Counted from the stretch's first letter, positions 1 through 9,849 are shown. The stretch: DNA of 64,000 bases from Vibrio tarriae (GCF_002216685.1 NZ_CP022353.1:1-64000); one strand, 5' to 3'. Numbers and translations: made by a program. The notes: a model not told the origin generated them from the letters alone.

Positions 1-399
1 GGCAAGCATGTGCTGGCAACGGGCGGTAATAAAGTCTCGGCCATGTATTCCGGGATCAACGTCAATCGCATCAAGCTGTATGTGCTGATGCTCAACGGCT
101 TTCTCGCTGCATTAGCGGGCATTCTTTATTCCGGTCGTCTTTATAGCGCCCGTTACACCTTGGGTGAGAGTGACCTGATGCTGGTGATAGCTGCAGTCAT
201 TATCGGTGGGACCAGCTTGTTTGGCGGTAAAGGGACGGTGATTGGCTCGGTGATTGGTGCGCTGATCATGGGCATGGTGAATAACGGATTGATCTTGATG
301 GGGCTTAACGTTGACCAGCAATTAATCCTGCGCGGCATCATCGTCATTGTCGCCGTAACCTTCACCATGGGACAGATTCGTCAGCTGCGTAAAAAATAG
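1..399 (+). CDS. Sugar-type ABC transporter permease, C-terminal part
   Basis: Open from the first base of the window in frame 1 to a TAA stop; the N-terminal half lies outside. The visible 132 residues are hydrophobic, with about four membrane segments. They carry the GGTSLFGGKG loop and the short basic tail typical of RbsC/XylH-type permeases (BPD_transp_2 family), which form the inner-membrane channel of monosaccharide ABC importers. The glycoside hydrolase gene starts 28 bases later on the same strand, so the two are probably one operon for uptake and breakdown of a carbohydrate. The substrate cannot be told from this fragment. Base use is like the rest of the window. Confidence 0.85.
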   Translation, partial: GKHVLATGGNKVSAMYSGINVNRIKLYVLMLNGFLAALAGILYSGRLYSARYTLGESDLMLVIAAVIIGGTSLFGGKGTVIGSVIGALIMGMVNNGLILMGLNVDQQLILRGIIVIVAVTFTMGQIRQLRKK

Positions 400-427
400 C
401 AGCACAAAAAATTAAGGAGAATAGACA

Positions 428-2035
428 ATGGTAAACCAACAACAGATCACTGAGCAGATAGCCAAATGGAGCCTAAAGGAAAAAGTCGGTCAACTTTTTA
501 TCTTGGCGTTTCCCGGTAAATCGGCGCAGGCGGCGCAGCAGATGATTGCGGAATACAACCTAGGCGGCTGCTATTTAAGCCAAGATAACGCTGAAACTTT
601 TGTGCAGGCACAAGAGCTAAACCGAGGCTTGCAACAGATCCTCGATCAACATCAGCGTTTGCCTTTGCTGCTGGGTGTCGATCAAGAAGGGGCATGGGGC
701 GTGTTGGTGGGCGAATCCACCACGGGGCCGGGCAATTTAGCGTTAGGAGTGTCAGATCAAACAATTGGTACTGAACGCATGTATCAAGTGTTTGGTGAAG
801 AGATGCGTGGGGCGGGTTTTAACTGCATTCTCGGTCCCTGTTGTGATGTGAACTTAAACCCCGCATCACCGATTATTGACACTCGCTCGTTTGGTGATCA
901 GCCGGAGAAAGTCGCTTTGCACTCAGCGGCCGCGGTGCGTGGGTTGCATCAAGGTGGGCTCACGGCTTGTGCGAAACATTTCCCCGGTCACGGAGATACG
1001 CATGGTGATACTCATCGCGATATTCCACGCGTGGATAAATCCTACGCTGAACTCAAAATCAATGACTTAGCGCCATTCCAAGCCGCGATTGATGCGGGAG
1101 TGGATCTGGTGATGACCAGTCATATTCTCTACCCACAGTTGGATGCCAATGCGCCCGCAACCTTATCGGCGACCATTTTGCAGCAAGTGCTGCGTCAGGA
1201 TATGGGCTTTGATGGCGTGATCATTTCAGACAGCATGAACATGGGCGCGATTGTAAACCACTACACGCCAGTGGATGCGGCGGTAAAAGCGATGCAGGCC
1301 GGTATCACCATGATTATGCTCTCTGAAGAACATTACGATCATTCCGATGCCTATCTTGATAAACAATTAGCGATGATCCACGGCGTGATCGATGCTGTTG
1401 AGCAAGGTGTACTGGCGGAATCGGTGATTGATCACGCCTTGGAAAAAGTGGTTCGTCTCAAACTGGAAAAACTGGTTCCCATGGTGCGCTATGGTGAGTG
1501 GAATGCGGTCGACAATGTGCAGATCGCCGCCGACGCTTCTCAAGCCGCCGTGACATGGGTGCGTGGTGGCTTAGAGTTAAGTGATAAGAAGCTCTATGTA
1601 CTCAACGCGACGCCGTCATCCAGCTATCACAACTTAATGAACCCCCGCGGCATAGGCCCTAACCAAGCGCTGCCCGCGTTTAGCGCTTTGTGTCAGGCAT
1701 TAAATGCGCTGAATGCAGACTGGCAGCCGATTACCCTTGATCAGCTTGAGCTGAGCCAAAATGGGTATTTGGTGGTGGTGACCGAAAACCATCCATTACC
1801 GGGAGAGGATTTTGCTCAAACGGAAGCACAAGCCAGAGTGCAGCAGTTAAGTCAGGATTTCTCCAATCTGGTGGTGCTTGCGTTGCGCAGCCCTTACGAC
1901 CTATTGCAATACCCGCAAGTACAGCATTATTTGTGCGCGCACTCCGCAAGACCCGAGAGCGCGTTTGCTGCCGCCTGTGTGTTAGCTGGCGAAGCCTTGC
2001 CAGCTCAAGGCTGCGCAGTGAGTCGTGTCGCGTAA
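428..2035 (+). CDS. Glycoside hydrolase family 3 protein (beta-N-acetylhexosaminidase-like)
   Basis: 535 residues. The start ATG has a good ribosome site (AAGGAGA). The N-terminal about 340 residues form a GH3 barrel: GVDQEG near residue 84, KHFPGHGDTHGDTH near 187 (the substrate-binding His loop of the NagZ-like branch), and ISDSMNMGA near 268 with the expected nucleophile Asp. About 170 further residues make a C-terminal domain, so it is longer than the roughly 340-residue single-domain NagZ and more like two-domain Gram-positive forms. There is no signal peptide, so it should act in the cytosol on an imported glycoside, which fits the ABC permease just upstream. Specificity for N-acetylhexosamine is inferred from the motif only. 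Confidence 0.85.
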   Translation: MVNQQQITEQIAKWSLKEKVGQLFILAFPGKSAQAAQQMIAEYNLGGCYLSQDNAETFVQAQELNRGLQQILDQHQRLPLLLGVDQEGAWGVLVGESTTGPGNLALGVSDQTIGTERMYQVFGEEMRGAGFNCILGPCCDVNLNPASPIIDTRSFGDQPEKVALHSAAAVRGLHQGGLTACAKHFPGHGDTHGDTHRDIPRVDKSYAELKINDLAPFQAAIDAGVDLVMTSHILYPQLDANAPATLSATILQQVLRQDMGFDGVIISDSMNMGAIVNHYTPVDAAVKAMQAGITMIMLSEEHYDHSDAYLDKQLAMIHGVIDAVEQGVLAESVIDHALEKVVRLKLEKLVPMVRYGEWNAVDNVQIAADASQAAVTWVRGGLELSDKKLYVLNATPSSSYHNLMNPRGIGPNQALPAFSALCQALNALNADWQPITLDQLELSQNGYLVVVTENHPLPGEDFAQTEAQARVQQLSQDFSNLVVLALRSPYDLLQYPQVQHYLCAHSARPESAFAAACVLAGEALPAQGCAVSRVA

Positions 2036-2053
2036 AAATAACACAGTTATTTT
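2035..2053. terminator. Weak AT-rich hairpin between convergent genes
   Basis: AAAATAAC and GTTATTTT form an 8-bp stem with a 3-base loop directly after the hydrolase stop. It has A-runs on one side and T-runs on the other, so it could end transcription from both sides. The stem is AT-rich and weak. Confidence 0.4.
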
Positions 2054-2092
2054 GAGCTTATCAGGTCGAACGAATTACAGAAGGCCACAATC

Positions 2093-3052
2093 TTAGTCAA
2101 TCAGCTCGTTACCTAAAGCTTCGGCGGCTACTGTGTGAGGGGCGGTGGAGAGAGTGGTCAGTAAGTAGCTGTTTTTTGTACCTCGTTTGACCTGATAGAG
2201 GGTCTGATCGGTTTCATTTATCAATAAGTGGCTACTGATTTGAGTCTCACCTGAGATAAATATCCCGCCAATACTGGCGGTGACTTGCAGTTTATTACCG
2301 CAAAGTAATCTTAACTCTTGAATGCGTTGACTGACGTTTGCGGCGATTTCTTGGCTTTGTTGTTGTGTGACGAGAGAAAGGATTAAGGCAAACTCATCTC
2401 CTCCGAGTCGGTAAGCAGAGCTAGGAGTGGTGAGATCTTGCCGTAAAATGTCAGCAATACGGACTAGACAAAGATCGCCAGCTTGATGGCCGTGGGTATC
2501 GTTAAAGTGCTTGAAGTTATCCAAATCAATCATCATTAAACAGAGCCCTGCCTGTTGCTGCTGATTTTCCAATAGTAAGGCTTCAAGTTGTTGATGAAAG
2601 TGGCGTCGATTGGCTAATCCCGTCAGTGGATCGTGAGTGGCTTGGAACTCACTGCGCATTTCCGCTAATTTACGCTGAGTGATGTTGTGGTGAGAAAGAA
2701 CCCAATACTGATATTGCTCGATCTTCAAGGGCACAACGCGCATGAGAAACCAACGCTGCTCGTTAGGGCTATGGCATGGGTATTCATGATAGTAGCTGTC
2801 GGATTGACCTTGGATGACGGCTTTTATGCCTTGATAAGCTTCGAAGGCTAGTGTGTCTCCTTCCTGTGAAGCCTTGTAGAGCGCGTCCAGATAGTTGACG
2901 TTTATCCAATTATACTGCTCATCGACACCATTATTTTGCCCAAATTCGACCCAAGCTCGGTTCACATCTACGATTTGGCCTTGTGCGTCAATAACAGCAA
3001 TTTGCTCCATCAACGAATGATAGATTGCGGTGTGAAGAGAACAGAAATCCAT
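2093..3052 (-). CDS. PAS-GGDEF protein, probable diguanylate cyclase
   Basis: The product is about 319 residues. The N-terminal about 125 residues look like a PAS sensor domain (IDAQGQIVDVNRAW near residue 20). A GGDEF domain follows, starting with DPLTGLANRR and MMIDLDNFKHFNDTHGH and containing an intact GGDEF active site (RLGGDEFALIL). It should make cyclic di-GMP from two GTP in response to a signal read by the PAS domain. The inhibitory RxxD site expected just before GGDEF is absent. No membrane segment is visible, so it is likely cytosolic. The start is uncertain: ATG at 3052 is used here, and a TTG at 3061 is also possible; neither has a strong ribosome site. It is divergent from ompR. 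Confidence 0.85.
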   Translation of the reverse strand: MDFCSLHTAIYHSLMEQIAVIDAQGQIVDVNRAWVEFGQNNGVDEQYNWINVNYLDALYKASQEGDTLAFEAYQGIKAVIQGQSDSYYHEYPCHSPNEQRWFLMRVVPLKIEQYQYWVLSHHNITQRKLAEMRSEFQATHDPLTGLANRRHFHQQLEALLLENQQQQAGLCLMMIDLDNFKHFNDTHGHQAGDLCLVRIADILRQDLTTPSSAYRLGGDEFALILSLVTQQQSQEIAANVSQRIQELRLLCGNKLQVTASIGGIFISGETQISSHLLINETDQTLYQVKRGTKNSYLLTTLSTAPHTVAAEALGNELID

Positions 3053-3354
3053 AGCTGCCAACTTTTGTTTTATTTGCCTCTTTTTGTCAGTATCGAGCTG
3101 ACCGAGGTATATTATTTAGCCTGACAACGCTTATGCTCATTTTTGCGTATGTATTTTGTTGTCATTTATGAGTGTAGATTATTTTTTAAATTGTTATTAA
3201 AGAAAGAATGAGTGGGCTGGGGGAGCTTGCTAGTCAGTATCTATTCCGCTACAAAGACATAAAGATTAACAATTCTTTACGCGCGGTGAGCGGTAACGAT
3301 GTTACATTTTACTCGCCCGAAGAGTCGGGAATTGAACAACAGTTAGGTGGGATC
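3053..3354. other. Intergenic region upstream of ompR
   Basis: About 300 AT-rich bases between the divergent GGDEF gene and ompR. It must hold both promoters, but I could not assign clear -35/-10 pairs. An open frame runs in from 3208 ahead of the ompR start, but it lacks a ribosome site and resembles nothing, so I read it as non-coding. Confidence 0.4.
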
Positions 3355-4077
3355 ATGGTGGAAAATCATAAAGTTTTAGTGGTAGATGATGATGCGCGTT
3401 TGCGTGCGCTGCTTGAGCGTTACCTGTCCGAGCAGGGGTTTCAAGTTCGCAGCGTTGCCAACGGTGAGCAGATGGATCGTCTGCTGACGCGTGAAAACTT
3501 CCATTTGATGGTGCTGGATTTGATGTTGCCGGGTGAAGATGGCTTGTCTATCTGTCGTCGTCTGCGCAATTCCAACAATATGATCCCAATTTTAATGCTT
3601 ACCGCTAAAGGCGATGAGATTGACCGCATTGTCGGCCTTGAAGTGGGCGCCGATGATTACCTGCCTAAGCCATTTAACCCACGTGAGTTGTTGGCGCGCA
3701 TCAAAGCGGTACTGCGTCGTCAAGTGGTTGAAGCGCCGGGAGCGCCAAGTGCAGAAGAGACCATCATTGAATTTGGTGAGTTTCGCTTAAATCTTGGTAC
3801 GCGAGAAATGTTCCGTGGTGAAGAGGCGATGCCGCTCACTTCCGGTGAATTTGCCGTGTTAAAAGCGCTAGTGACCAATGCACGTGAGCCGCTATCGCGC
3901 GATAAACTGATGAACATGGCGCGTGGCCGTGAATATTCCGCGATGGAGCGTTCGATTGACGTACAGATTTCGCGTCTGCGTCGAATGCTCGAAGTCGACC
4001 CTAGCAAACCGCGCTATATTCAAACCGTGTGGGGACTCGGTTACGTGTTTGTCCCCGATGGTAAAGCCGCCAACTAA
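3355..4077 (+). CDS. ompR: Osmolarity response regulator OmpR
   Basis: 240 residues, one more than in E. coli. The start ATG at 3355 is preceded by TTAGGTGGG and begins [13 protein letters not shown], the usual OmpR N-terminus; an upstream in-frame start at 3208 is rejected. A receiver domain has the acidic pair DDD near residue 11, the phospho-acceptor Asp in [12 protein letters not shown] and a KPF lysine, and is followed by a winged-helix DNA-binding domain ending in [11 protein letters not shown]. It is phosphorylated by EnvZ and controls porin and other envelope genes. envZ follows 68 bases downstream on the same strand. Confidence 0.97.
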   Translation: MVENHKVLVVDDDARLRALLERYLSEQGFQVRSVANGEQMDRLLTRENFHLMVLDLMLPGEDGLSICRRLRNSNNMIPILMLTAKGDEIDRIVGLEVGADDYLPKPFNPRELLARIKAVLRRQVVEAPGAPSAEETIIEFGEFRLNLGTREMFRGEEAMPLTSGEFAVLKALVTNAREPLSRDKLMNMARGREYSAMERSIDVQISRLRRMLEVDPSKPRYIQTVWGLGYVFVPDGKAAN

Positions 4078-4086
4078 CTTCTTTTA

Positions 4087-4130
4087 GGCACGCCGAGCAA
4101 GGGCGTACTCGCTCCGCGCGTGCCCTTGCT
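4087..4130 (+). promoter_or_regulatory. Two competing hairpins in the ompR-envZ spacer
   Basis: GGCACGC (4087-4093) can pair with GCGTGCC (4118-4124), while AGCAAGGGC (4096-4104) can pair with GCCCTTGCT (4122-4130). The two pairings share 4122-4124 and cannot both form fully. No T-run follows, so this is not a plain terminator. It sits just before the envZ ribosome site. Confidence 0.4.
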
Positions 4131-4145
4131 ATATTTAGGTGCCTT

Positions 4146-5462
4146 ATGCGAATTCGCAGTTCATTCACTCAATCGATCTTACTGTTCTGTACTTTGCTGA
4201 TCGCCAGCCAAATTTACTCTTACTACGCAGTATTTAATTACGCCTTGCTGCCAAGCTTGCAGCAGTTCAACAAAATTCTCGCCCATGAAATCAGCTTGAT
4301 GCTAGATGACACCAGTAATTCCAATGTCAGTTCAGAAATGGATGCTTTACTCAAGCGGCGTGTGCTCGAGCAGTTAGGGGTGACGATTCATAGTGATGAC
4401 AGCCCCGAAGCGATCGACTTTCAACACGCTATCAGTTTAGATTTGATGAGCGAAGAGATGAGTGGTGAACTGGGTTCGCCTACTGACGTGCGCATGACGT
4501 TAGGCGAGGAAAGCTACATTCTGTGGATGAAGATCGATTCATTGCCCGGTCAGCTGTTGCGTATTCCACTCTCAGAGCTGCAGGAGGAAGATTTCGCTCC
4601 GCTGTTTCGTAACAGCATCATCATGGCGCTTTTGATTGTGATTGGTGGCTGGTTGTTTATTCGTCTGCAAAACCGTCCACTGATTGCCTTGGAAAAAGCC
4701 GCCAAAATGGTAGGACGTGGAGAAACGCCACCGCATCTGCCAGAACAAGGGACGTTAGAAATCCGCTCGGTAACGCGAGCGTTTAATCGAATGTCGAAAG
4801 GCATTCAAGCTCTGGAAGAGGATCGCGCCTTGTTAATGGCGGGGATCAGTCATGACATCCGCACGCCCTTGACTCGAATTCGCTTGGCAACCGAGATGAT
4901 GTCACCAGAAGACAGCTATCTTGCTGAGAGCATCATCAGCGATACCGAAGAGTGTAACCAGATCATCAGCCAATTTATGGATTACCTCAAACCCGTCAAT
5001 CGTGAAGCGTTTGAGGCGGTGGATCTGAATGAGATTGCCAGCGATGTAGCAAGCTCTGAAGGGGGCTACGAAGTGCAGATTGAAACCGATCTGCAAGCGG
5101 AACTCGCGCCCGCTTTTGGTAACCCGATTGCGATTAAGCGTTCACTGAGTAATTTGGTGGTGAATGCGCTGCGCTACGGTAACGGTTGGGTCAAAGTCAC
5201 TAGCGGCATGACGGCCGATAAGAAGCTAGTGTGGTTGTCTGTCGAAGACAATGGGCCGGGTATCGACCCAAGCCAAGTCAATAAAGTGTTTGAGCCGTTT
5301 ACTCGGGGAGATACCGCGCGCGGCAGTGAAGGGACGGGCTTGGGCCTCGCGATTGTGAAGCGGATTGTCAGCCAGCATCATGGCGCGGTGTCGGTCAGCA
5401 ATCGCAGCCAAGGTGGGCTGCGTGCTCAAATCAGTTTCCCAACTAAGCAGCAAAAAGGCTAA
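4146..5462 (+). CDS. envZ: Osmosensor histidine kinase EnvZ
   Basis: 438 residues. It has an N-terminal membrane segment (about 10-35), a periplasmic part, a second membrane segment near residue 160 ([15 protein letters not shown]), a HAMP linker, the H-box [15 protein letters not shown] with the phospho-acceptor His near 240, and the ATP-binding N, G1 and G2 boxes ([29 protein letters not shown]). It phosphorylates and dephosphorylates OmpR at the inner membrane. Its ribosome site AGGTG overlaps the end of the hairpin region in the ompR-envZ spacer. It converges with recG, and the 36 bases between hold no obvious terminator. Confidence 0.97.
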   Translation: MRIRSSFTQSILLFCTLLIASQIYSYYAVFNYALLPSLQQFNKILAHEISLMLDDTSNSNVSSEMDALLKRRVLEQLGVTIHSDDSPEAIDFQHAISLDLMSEEMSGELGSPTDVRMTLGEESYILWMKIDSLPGQLLRIPLSELQEEDFAPLFRNSIIMALLIVIGGWLFIRLQNRPLIALEKAAKMVGRGETPPHLPEQGTLEIRSVTRAFNRMSKGIQALEEDRALLMAGISHDIRTPLTRIRLATEMMSPEDSYLAESIISDTEECNQIISQFMDYLKPVNREAFEAVDLNEIASDVASSEGGYEVQIETDLQAELAPAFGNPIAIKRSLSNLVVNALRYGNGWVKVTSGMTADKKLVWLSVEDNGPGIDPSQVNKVFEPFTRGDTARGSEGTGLGLAIVKRIVSQHHGAVSVSNRSQGGLRAQISFPTKQQKG

Positions 5463-5498
5463 CCTAAGTTAGCGGTGCATGGATGATGCTCAACGGGC

Positions 5499-7578
5499 TT
5501 AAGCTTTGGCGTAAATATCACGTTCGCCTAACCAGCGGTCGATGATGGCTTGTGCATTCTGTGGGTAACGTTCATGGATATGGCGCGCGATGCGTTGCAC
5601 TTGCGGAACCAATTGCTGATCGCGTACCAGATCGGCAATTTTGAAATCGGCTAAGCCGGTTTGTTTGGTGCCTAATAGCTCTCCGGGGCCGCGAATTTCC
5701 AAGTCGCGCTGCGCGATGACAAATCCATCGTTGCTTTCACGCAAAACGCCCAAACGCTTTTGCGCGGTTTTGGAGAGTGGTGCATGAAACAGCAGCACAC
5801 AATGGCTGGCTACGGTACCGCGCCCAACACGGCCGCGTAGTTGGTGAAGTTGAGCTAGCCCCAAACGCTCGGGGTTTTCAATGATCATCAAGCTGGCATT
5901 GGGGACATCCACGCCCACTTCAATCACTGTGGTGGCGACGAGCAGATGCAGCTCATTGTTTTTAAACGCTTGCATTACCGCTTGTTTTTCAGCAGGTTTC
6001 ATCCGGCCATGCACTAAGCCGATTTTGACTTCGGGCAGTTTGCGTTGTAGATCTTCTGCCGTTTCTGCGGCCGCTTGTGCTTCCAGCACTTCGGATTCGT
6101 CAATTAAAGTACACACCCAATACGCTTGCTTGCCTTCGTTGAGGCAGGCGTGACGAATGCGTTCAACAATCTCATCGCGTTTGGTATCCGGAATCGCTAC
6201 GGTTTGAATCGGAGTACGCCCGGGTGGCAACTCATCAATCACCGAGGTTTCCAAATCGGCATAAGCCGTCATTGCTAATGTACGCGGAATGGGCGTCGCG
6301 GTCATGATGAGCTGATGCGGGTACGCGCCTTGTTTTGCGCCTTTCTCGCGCAGCTCTAAACGCTGATGTACCCCGAAGCGATGCTGCTCATCAATGATGA
6401 CGAGTGCAAGATGGTCAAACGACACGTGCTCTTGAAACAGTGCATGGGTGCCGACCACCATTTTCACTTCGCCACTGGCGATGCGTGCCAGCTCCGTTTC
6501 CCGCGCTTTGCCTTTGAGCTTACCGGCGAGCCAGCCGACTTGAATGCCCATCGGCTCTAGCCACTGCGCAAAATTGAGCGCGTGCTGCTCGGCCAGTAGC
6601 TCGGTGGGAGCCATCAACGCGACTTGATAGCCATGCTCAATAGCACGAACTGCTGCGAGGGCTGCAACTAAGGTTTTGCCTGAGCCCACATCGCCTTGCA
6701 CTAAGCGCATCATCGGATGTGGTTTTTCTAAATCCGCTTCAATTTCGGCGACCACGCGCTGCTGCGCCTTAGTCGGTGAAAAGGGCAGTTGTGCCAACAG
6801 TTGTTGCTTGAGTTGGTGGACAGGGGGCAGTGGCAAGGCCACATCTTGCTGGCCTTGGCTGCGAATGGCCAGCATCGAGAGATTTTGCGCCAGTAGCTCT
6901 TCCATAATTAATCGGACTTGAGCCGGATGCTGCCCTTGTTCAAACTGGCTTAAATCGATATCTGCCGATGGGCGGTGAATGATTTTTAGCGCTTGGGCCA
7001 AGGTCATCTGCTGATCGTAAAGTCCGGATGGCAGTAACTCCTGCACCGCAGATTTTTCCAGTAGCACCAACGCTTGGTCAGTCAAATTACGTAGGGTGAG
7101 TTGGCGCAGTCCTTCAGTGGTTGGGTAAACCGGAGTCAGGTTTGGCTCAACATCGGGCGTTTGTGCAGGGGCAAAGAATTTGTAGTCAGGATGGATGATC
7201 TCTAAGCCTTGATTACCGCGTTTGATTTCCCCATAGGCATGCACAAATTTGCCTTCCGCAAAGTTGTTTTTCATCGCCGCGGTGAAGTTAAAAAAAACGC
7301 AGTGTCAGTGTACCGTTGCCATCACTGATTTTCACGGTGAGCATTTTGCGTTTGCCAAACAGGGTATCCACTGCCATCACTTTGCCTTGTACCGCGGCCC
7401 ATAAACCGTGGTGCAGTTGCACTATCGGATAAACGCGAGTGCGATCTTCATAACGTAGCGGAAGATGAAACAGCAGATCCTGCACGGTGTGCAAACCGAC
7501 TTTCTCCAGTTTTTCGGCGACTTTGGCCCCGACACCGGAGAGTTCACAAAGAGGAACGGCTGAAAGGAGTTGTGACAT
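5499..7578 (-). pseudogene. recG: ATP-dependent DNA helicase RecG, split by a +1 frameshift
   Basis: RecG remodels stalled replication forks and branched DNA. The reading starts at 7578 (MSQLLSAVPLCELSGVGAKV) and runs 96 residues to a stop just after a run of eight T on the coding strand (window 7290-7297). The rest of RecG continues in another frame to 5499. The 2080-base span equals 693 codons plus one base, so removing one T restores a full-length protein of 692 residues that reads LRFFNFTAAMKNN across the joint. Downstream are Walker A (GDVGSGKT), DEQH, TATPIPRTL and QLRGRVGRG, all intact. The break falls in the N-terminal wedge region that binds the fork, so the second fragment alone would probably not work. 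The cause may be a sequencing error, a real mutation or slippage. Confidence 0.9.
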
Positions 7579-7642
7579 GCGCGTTTGATCTAACCATTTG
7601 ACTTAATGGCTATTCAAACATCGAGCTGTGTTTTTGTACAGG

Positions 7643-7691
7643 AAAAATTGCCCAAGATAGGGGTGAAACGCAGGTTTCCCCCTATCTTGGT
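7643..7691 (-). terminator. Terminator after spoT
   Basis: CCAAGATAGGGG (7652-7663) pairs with CCCCTATCTTGG (7679-7690). An inner GAAAC/GTTTC pair and a GCAG loop complete the stem. Read on the minus strand it is followed by CAATTTTT. It separates spoT from recG, so recG probably has its own promoter between here and 7578. Confidence 0.8.
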
Positions 7692-7696
7692 GTTGA

Positions 7697-9814
7697 TCAG
7701 TTCTTACGGCGACGCACTTTAAGTGCGTGGGGCATGGTGCGAATTTTGCGCATAATGCCAGCTAAATGTACCCGATCTTTGGTGGTGAGCAGAACCGTGA
7801 CCGTGTACAAGCGACCATCGCGCTCTTCCGTTGACAGGCCATGAATATTCGAGCCGGTTTTGGAGATCACATTGGTCAGTTCTGCCAGTGCACCTTGGCG
7901 GTTTTGCATATCCACTTTCAGCTCAGTAATGAACTCTTGATCGTAATCTTTGGTCCATTCCACTGCCATGTACTTGTCTGGCTCTTTTTGATAGCCGCGT
8001 ACGTTTGGACAGGTTTCACGGTGTACCACTAAGCCACGTCCCGGTGAAACGTGAGCGATGATGTGATCGTCAGGAATGGGGTGACAACAGTTGGCAAAGG
8101 TGAGCAGAATGCCTTCTGCGCCGCGGATCGGCAGTTTATTTTTATTGCCGCCGGATTTGCTAGGCTCGGTCAGTTCATCAGCATTGCCAAGTAGACGGCG
8201 TGCAATCACGATACTCATCAACTCACCCAAACCAATCGCGGCCAGCAAATCATCCATCGAGGTGATTTTTAGATCGCTCAAGACTTTGCTGATGTTCTCA
8301 GGGGCAATTTCGTTAACCGAGTGTTCGCCAAGCGCATGGTTAAGCAGGCGACGACCGAGAGTAATCGAGTCTTCGCGACGCATCGTCTTCAGCACTTGGC
8401 GAATTTTGGTACGCGCGCGCGAAGTCACCACATAGTTGAGCCATGCCGCATTCGGACGTGCGCCTGGTGCGCTGATGATTTCTACCGTCTGACCACTTTT
8501 CAGTGACTGACTGAGTGGATACGGCGTGCGATCCACTCGCGCACCCACACAAGTATTCCCGATGTCGGTATGCACCGCGTAGGCAAAGTCGACCGCAGTG
8601 GCGCCCATTGGCAGTTCAACGATACGACCTTTGGGGGTGAATACGTAAATCTCATCTGGGAACAGATCGGATTTGACGTTTTCGATAAATTCGAAGGAGT
8701 TACCCGCACTTTGCTGTAACTCAAGTAGGCTTTGCATCCAACGCTGCGCTTTAATCTGCGCGGTGGTGCCGCCTCGTTCACTATTGGCCTTGTATGACCA
8801 ATGTGCCGCCACCCCTTTATCTGCCATCTGATCCATATCTTCGGTACGGATCTGCACTTCTACGGGAACACCGTGGGGGCCAACCATGGAAGTGTGCAGC
8901 GATTGATAGCCGTTGGCTTTCGGGACGGCAATGTAGTCTTTCATCCGTGCTGGGCGTGGCTTGTACAAACTATGCACCTGACCCAATACGCGATAGCAAG
9001 TATCCGCCGTGTCTACCACGATGCGAAACGCGTAAATATCCATAATGGTGTGAAAGCGCTGCTCTTTGGTTTTCATCTTGTTGTAGATGGAGAACAGGTT
9101 TTTCTCACGACCCACGACGCGAGCGGGTAATCCGACATCTTGCAGACGACCTTCGATTTCACTGTGGATGCGTTGGATCATCTCTTTGCGGTTACCACGC
9201 GCGGCTTTCACCACCTCTTTGAGGACGCGATAACGATTCGGATAGAGTGCTTCAAAGCCTAACTCTTCGAGTTCGGTTTTGATGTTATGGATACCCAAAC
9301 GATGGGCGAGGGGGGCATAAATTTCTAAGGTTTCTCGGGCAATGCGGCGTTTTTTATCCGGACGCAGTGCACCGAGTGTACGCATGTTATGCGTGCGGTC
9401 GGCCAGTTTGATCAGGATAACCCGAATATCCTGCACCATGGCCAACACCATTTTGCGAAAGTTTTCCGCCTGAGCCTCTTTGCGATCGCGAAATTTGAGC
9501 TTATCGAGCTTAGAAACCCCATCCACCAATTCGGCGACAGAGTTGCCAAAATGGGCATCTAAGTCTTCTTTGGTGACATCACAATCTTCAATCACATCAT
9601 GCAGCAGTGCCGCTTGTAGTGTTTCCAAGTCGAGACGCATCTCAGCGAGGATCCGTGCCACAGCAACAGGGTGAATGATATAAGGTTCGCCGCTTGAGCG
9701 GGTTTGCCCTTCATGGGCATCTCTGGCTACCACATAAGATTGGCGCAGAGCCTCAATTTGAGGCTCTGTGAGGTATTCTTGGGCAACGTCTTTTAGACTA
9801 TCGAATAGATACAA
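7697..9814 (-). CDS. spoT: Bifunctional (p)ppGpp synthetase/hydrolase SpoT
   Basis: 705 residues, close to the 702 of E. coli. In order: an HD hydrolase domain (HPVAVARILAEM, LLHDVIEDC), a RelA/SpoT synthetase domain around 240-350 (RHxx-type fold with DIYAFRIVV and NGYQSLHTS), a TGS domain near 390-450 (YVFTPKGRIVELP) and a C-terminal ACT domain. It makes and breaks ppGpp in the stringent response, mainly in answer to carbon, fatty-acid and iron stress. It follows rpoZ after 35 bases on the same strand. In E. coli trmH lies between spoT and recG; here it does not. Confidence 0.97.
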   Translation of the reverse strand: MYLFDSLKDVAQEYLTEPQIEALRQSYVVARDAHEGQTRSSGEPYIIHPVAVARILAEMRLDLETLQAALLHDVIEDCDVTKEDLDAHFGNSVAELVDGVSKLDKLKFRDRKEAQAENFRKMVLAMVQDIRVILIKLADRTHNMRTLGALRPDKKRRIARETLEIYAPLAHRLGIHNIKTELEELGFEALYPNRYRVLKEVVKAARGNRKEMIQRIHSEIEGRLQDVGLPARVVGREKNLFSIYNKMKTKEQRFHTIMDIYAFRIVVDTADTCYRVLGQVHSLYKPRPARMKDYIAVPKANGYQSLHTSMVGPHGVPVEVQIRTEDMDQMADKGVAAHWSYKANSERGGTTAQIKAQRWMQSLLELQQSAGNSFEFIENVKSDLFPDEIYVFTPKGRIVELPMGATAVDFAYAVHTDIGNTCVGARVDRTPYPLSQSLKSGQTVEIISAPGARPNAAWLNYVVTSRARTKIRQVLKTMRREDSITLGRRLLNHALGEHSVNEIAPENISKVLSDLKITSMDDLLAAIGLGELMSIVIARRLLGNADELTEPSKSGGNKNKLPIRGAEGILLTFANCCHPIPDDHIIAHVSPGRGLVVHRETCPNVRGYQKEPDKYMAVEWTKDYDQEFITELKVDMQNRQGALAELTNVISKTGSNIHGLSTEERDGRLYTVTVLLTTKDRVHLAGIMRKIRTMPHALKVRRRKN

Positions 9815-9849
9815 ATTTCAGGCCCGGCGGGTTAAATCGCGATTGGTGA

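Noticed and set aside
3208..3354. N-terminal extension of OmpR from an upstream start
   Set aside because: The extra 49 residues have no ribosome site and no family match; ATG at 3355 gives the normal OmpR N-terminus.
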